The notes beneath the pieces were generated by a model, which saw only the letters and a program-made list of their open reading frames with translations, ran no database searches and was not told the DNA's origin. Position numbers and translations under genes: made by a program. DNA of 37,347 nt, from positions 1 to 37,347 of the forward strand of contig NZ_MDZA01000311.1 in NCBI RefSeq assembly GCF_001816125.1. The letters run 5' to 3'. Below, piece after piece: positions 35,738 through 37,347 of the stretch (position 1 is its first letter; each line of letters begins with the position of its first letter). Source of the DNA: Hymenobacter coccineus. Lineage in GTDB: Bacteria > Bacteroidota > Bacteroidia > Cytophagales > Hymenobacteraceae.

Positions 35738-36538
35738 GTGCCCGATTCTCTGCCCGCCGCGTCGGCCGCCTACCTGGCTGCCCAAACCCTCACCGTGTTG
35801 GTGCCCGTGTACAACGAAGAAGAAAGCCTGTCCCAAGTGGTGGTGGAGCTCGACCGGTTCCTGGCCCAAACGCCCGTGCCAACCACCGTATTGTTCATCG
35901 ACGACGGCAGCACCGACAACTCGCTGCCGCTGCTGCGCGCCATTTGCCGCCCCGGCACGGCCTACGGGTTCATATCGCTGCGCAAAAACCAGGGCCTGAG
36001 CACGGCTATCAAGGCGGGCATCGACCACTGCGGCAGCACGCTGGTGGGCTACATCGACTCCGACCTGCAAACCACGCCTCTCGATTTTCTGACCTTCTTC
36101 GAGTTCCTGCCCGCCTACGACATGGTGACTGGCGTGCGGACCCAGCGCCGGGACACGCTCCTTAAGAAGGCCTCGTCCAAGGTGGCCAATGCCCTGCGGC
36201 GCGCCCTCGTCAACGACGGTATCCAGGATACCGGCTGTCCGCTGAAAATCATGAAGATGGAGTACGCCCGGCGCCTGCCGCTCTTCCACGGGATGCACCG
36301 CTTCCTGGGCACCCTGGTGCAACTGGAGGGAGGGCAGGTGAAGCAGCTGACGGTGCAGCATTTCCCGCGCTTCGCCGGCACGGCCAAGTACGCGTTCTGG
36401 AACCGGGCCTGGAAGCCCATCGTCGACATGCTGGGCGTGTATTGGCTTCGCAACCGCTGGCGCAGCTACGCCGTGGCGGAAGAGCAGCGTACCCGGGTGT
36501 CAACCGGCAGTGCCGCCCCGCTGGGCAAAGTTGCCTAG
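35738..36538 (+). CDS. Glycosyltransferase family 2 (DPM/PglH-like), no C-terminal membrane part
   Basis: This protein of about 266 residues is a GT-A glycosyltransferase. The N-terminal TVLVPVYNEEESLSQVV, the acidic VLFIDDGSTDNSLPLLRAIC, the FISLRKNQGLSTAIKAGID block, and the DxD-type YIDSDLQTTP that binds metal and sugar nucleotide are all clear. The part after residue 150 (YDMVTGVRTQRRDTLLKKAS, then GIQDTGCPLKIMKMEYAR) matches polyprenyl-phosphate mannosyl/glucosyl-transferase-like proteins. No membrane helices follow. The start is GTG 35738 (MPDSLPAASA), and an earlier TTG at 35684 is possible. The acceptor is unknown, probably a lipid carrier for envelope glycans. Confidence 0.87.
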   Translation: MPDSLPAASAAYLAAQTLTVLVPVYNEEESLSQVVVELDRFLAQTPVPTTVLFIDDGSTDNSLPLLRAICRPGTAYGFISLRKNQGLSTAIKAGIDHCGSTLVGYIDSDLQTTPLDFLTFFEFLPAYDMVTGVRTQRRDTLLKKASSKVANALRRALVNDGIQDTGCPLKIMKMEYARRLPLFHGMHRFLGTLVQLEGGQVKQLTVQHFPRFAGTAKYAFWNRAWKPIVDMLGVYWLRNRWRSYAVAEEQRTRVSTGSAAPLGKVA

Positions 36539-36692
36539 TAGCTTCTTGCACCCCCGCTGGCCGCAAGCTCACGTTATGGGCACACGCCACCTAATTAACT
36601 GATTGAGAGCATTCAGAATACCGAAAGGTGCGTGGTAGGGCCCCCATCTGTTGCCCAGTGGGCAGTTTTGGGTAGAAACCCCGTGCCCGTGG

Positions 36693-37175
36693 CTACCGGG
36701 GCGTGTACGAGCCAGTTGTGGGGGCCCTAGCAACCACCAGCTCGTACACGCCTCGGTTACCGGGCGGGTAGCCGGCAATGGTGATGCTGAGGCGGCGCGT
36801 TTTGGCATCGAAGCGGTAGGTGCCGCGCTGCACGTCGAAGCCCTGGGCATCGGTGAAGGCGAAGCGGATGCTGTCGCCGCGTACCGTGCACTGGCCGTGC
36901 TGCACAAAGTCGCGGGCCCCGTTGGGCCCCACGATGCGCAGGCGTTTGTCGTAGGTCCCGGTGGGGAACAGAGTGAGGGTGCCACCCACGCCGGCTACGT
37001 GGGTAGGCGGGTCGCCGTCGGTGTGGTCGTACACGGTGTAAGCCACGTAGCGGTAGGTACCGAAGAAGGCTGCTGGGGCCCCTGCCGCGGCCGGGCGCGT
37101 GGGCTGCGCCGCCGCAATACCGGGCCGCAGCAAAGCCCCCAGCAGCAGGGCCGCGCCCCAGCCGCGGGGGGCCAT
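36693..37175 (-). CDS. Secreted lipocalin-like hypothetical protein
   Basis: This protein of 160 residues starts at ATG 37175 with a signal peptide (MAPRGWGAALLLGALLRPGI, then AAAQP). The mature part is beta-rich: AFFGTYRYVAYTVYDHTDGD, GVGGTLTLFPTGTYDKRLRI, CTVRGDSIRFAFTDAQ, RGTYRFDAKTRRLSITIAGY. This is the look of a small lipocalin or DUF4488-like sheet barrel, but I do not recognise the exact family. The in-frame extension to 37280 is Pro/Arg-rich noise. Its last codons lie inside an inverted repeat. Confidence 0.65.
   Translation of the reverse strand: MAPRGWGAALLLGALLRPGIAAAQPTRPAAAGAPAAFFGTYRYVAYTVYDHTDGDPPTHVAGVGGTLTLFPTGTYDKRLRIVGPNGARDFVQHGQCTVRGDSIRFAFTDAQGFDVQRGTYRFDAKTRRLSITIAGYPPGNRGVYELVVARAPTTGSYTPR
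36697..36754. repeat. Inverted repeat overlapping the 3' end of the lipocalin-like gene
   Basis: GGCGTGTACGAG (36700-36711) and CTCGTACACGCC (36741-36752) are perfect reverse complements, extended by imperfect matches outside. The spacer carries GGGGGCCC. The stem lies in the last 20 codons and at the stop of the minus-strand gene, so it could terminate or protect that mRNA. Confidence 0.45.
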
Positions 37176-37347
37176 CGCTGGTTCCGCCAACGCACGCCGC
37201 ACAGCCAGGCCGGCTTTCCCGCGGGGGAAGTGGTCCGGCTGGCGCGGATAGGAGGGGGGGATTCTGACGGCGTCATGCAAAAAAAGCGTGGGGACGGGTA
37301 GTTATTCACGCCTGGAAGGTACGGGCCTGTATCCGCCGCCAGGGCCC

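Overview
This 37.3 kb window is a GC-rich chromosomal segment that looks like Bacteroidota, order Cytophagales, most likely Hymenobacter or a close relative. That assignment is inference. It rests on a SusC/SusD pair, TAnnTTTG-type promoter boxes, a PorT-like beta-barrel, a DUF4142 protein, the DUF1622/HPP membrane proteins, KDO synthesis (kdsB), and a striking density of the palindrome GGGGCCCC in coding and non-coding DNA. Most genes are chromosomal housekeeping. I see no tRNA, rRNA, CRISPR array, transposase or phage gene.

Layout. 1-2175 (+): the C-terminus of a diacylglycerol-kinase-like lipid kinase, a SUI1/eIF1-like factor, and HPP and DUF1622 membrane proteins. 2199-2954 (-): kdsB. 3147-8898 (+): a two-LysM cell-wall protein, a YcxB-like membrane protein, a TIGR02757 protein, a low-GC membrane protein and MutS2. 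8915-9517 (+): a low-GC CDP-alcohol phosphatidyltransferase-like protein. 9584-12084 (-): murB and a FucP-like sugar/H+ symporter. 12131-13443 (-): a low-GC islet with a PD-(D/E)XK-like protein, a 48-residue upstream partner, a RidA protein and a truncated zeta-toxin-like ATPase. 13558-18908 (+): a THUMP RNA methyltransferase, a low-GC repeat-rich protein, RecQ and a LexA/CI-like XRE-S24 regulator. 19003-20358 (-): a DUF4142 protein and an outer-membrane barrel. 20536-21294 (+): pirin, followed by a 144-bp nested palindrome. 21541-22503 (-): an MtfA-like peptidase carrying a SEC-C tail. 22789-27557 (+): susC-susD. 27641-32259 (-): an LMW phosphatase, a phytoene-desaturase-like oxidoreductase, a DbpA-like helicase, a decayed gene and YihY. 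32368-37175: DUF2062 (+), VOC, cupin, YebC and an NAD-sugar epimerase (-), a GT2 glycosyltransferase (+) and a secreted lipocalin-like protein (-).

Five otherwise well-conserved genes (LysM protein, mutS2, murB, sugar symporter, susC) are each broken by one small frame change. In four of them one missing base restores the frame, and two of those breaks fall exactly on a GGGGCCCC. This points to base-deletion errors in the assembly rather than biological decay, but it must be checked against reads.

The most interesting unexplained items are the two-gene PD-(D/E)XK islet at 12131-12784, the nested palindrome at 21292-21435, the MtfA-SEC-C fusion, and the genome-signature-like GGGGCCCC repeats.
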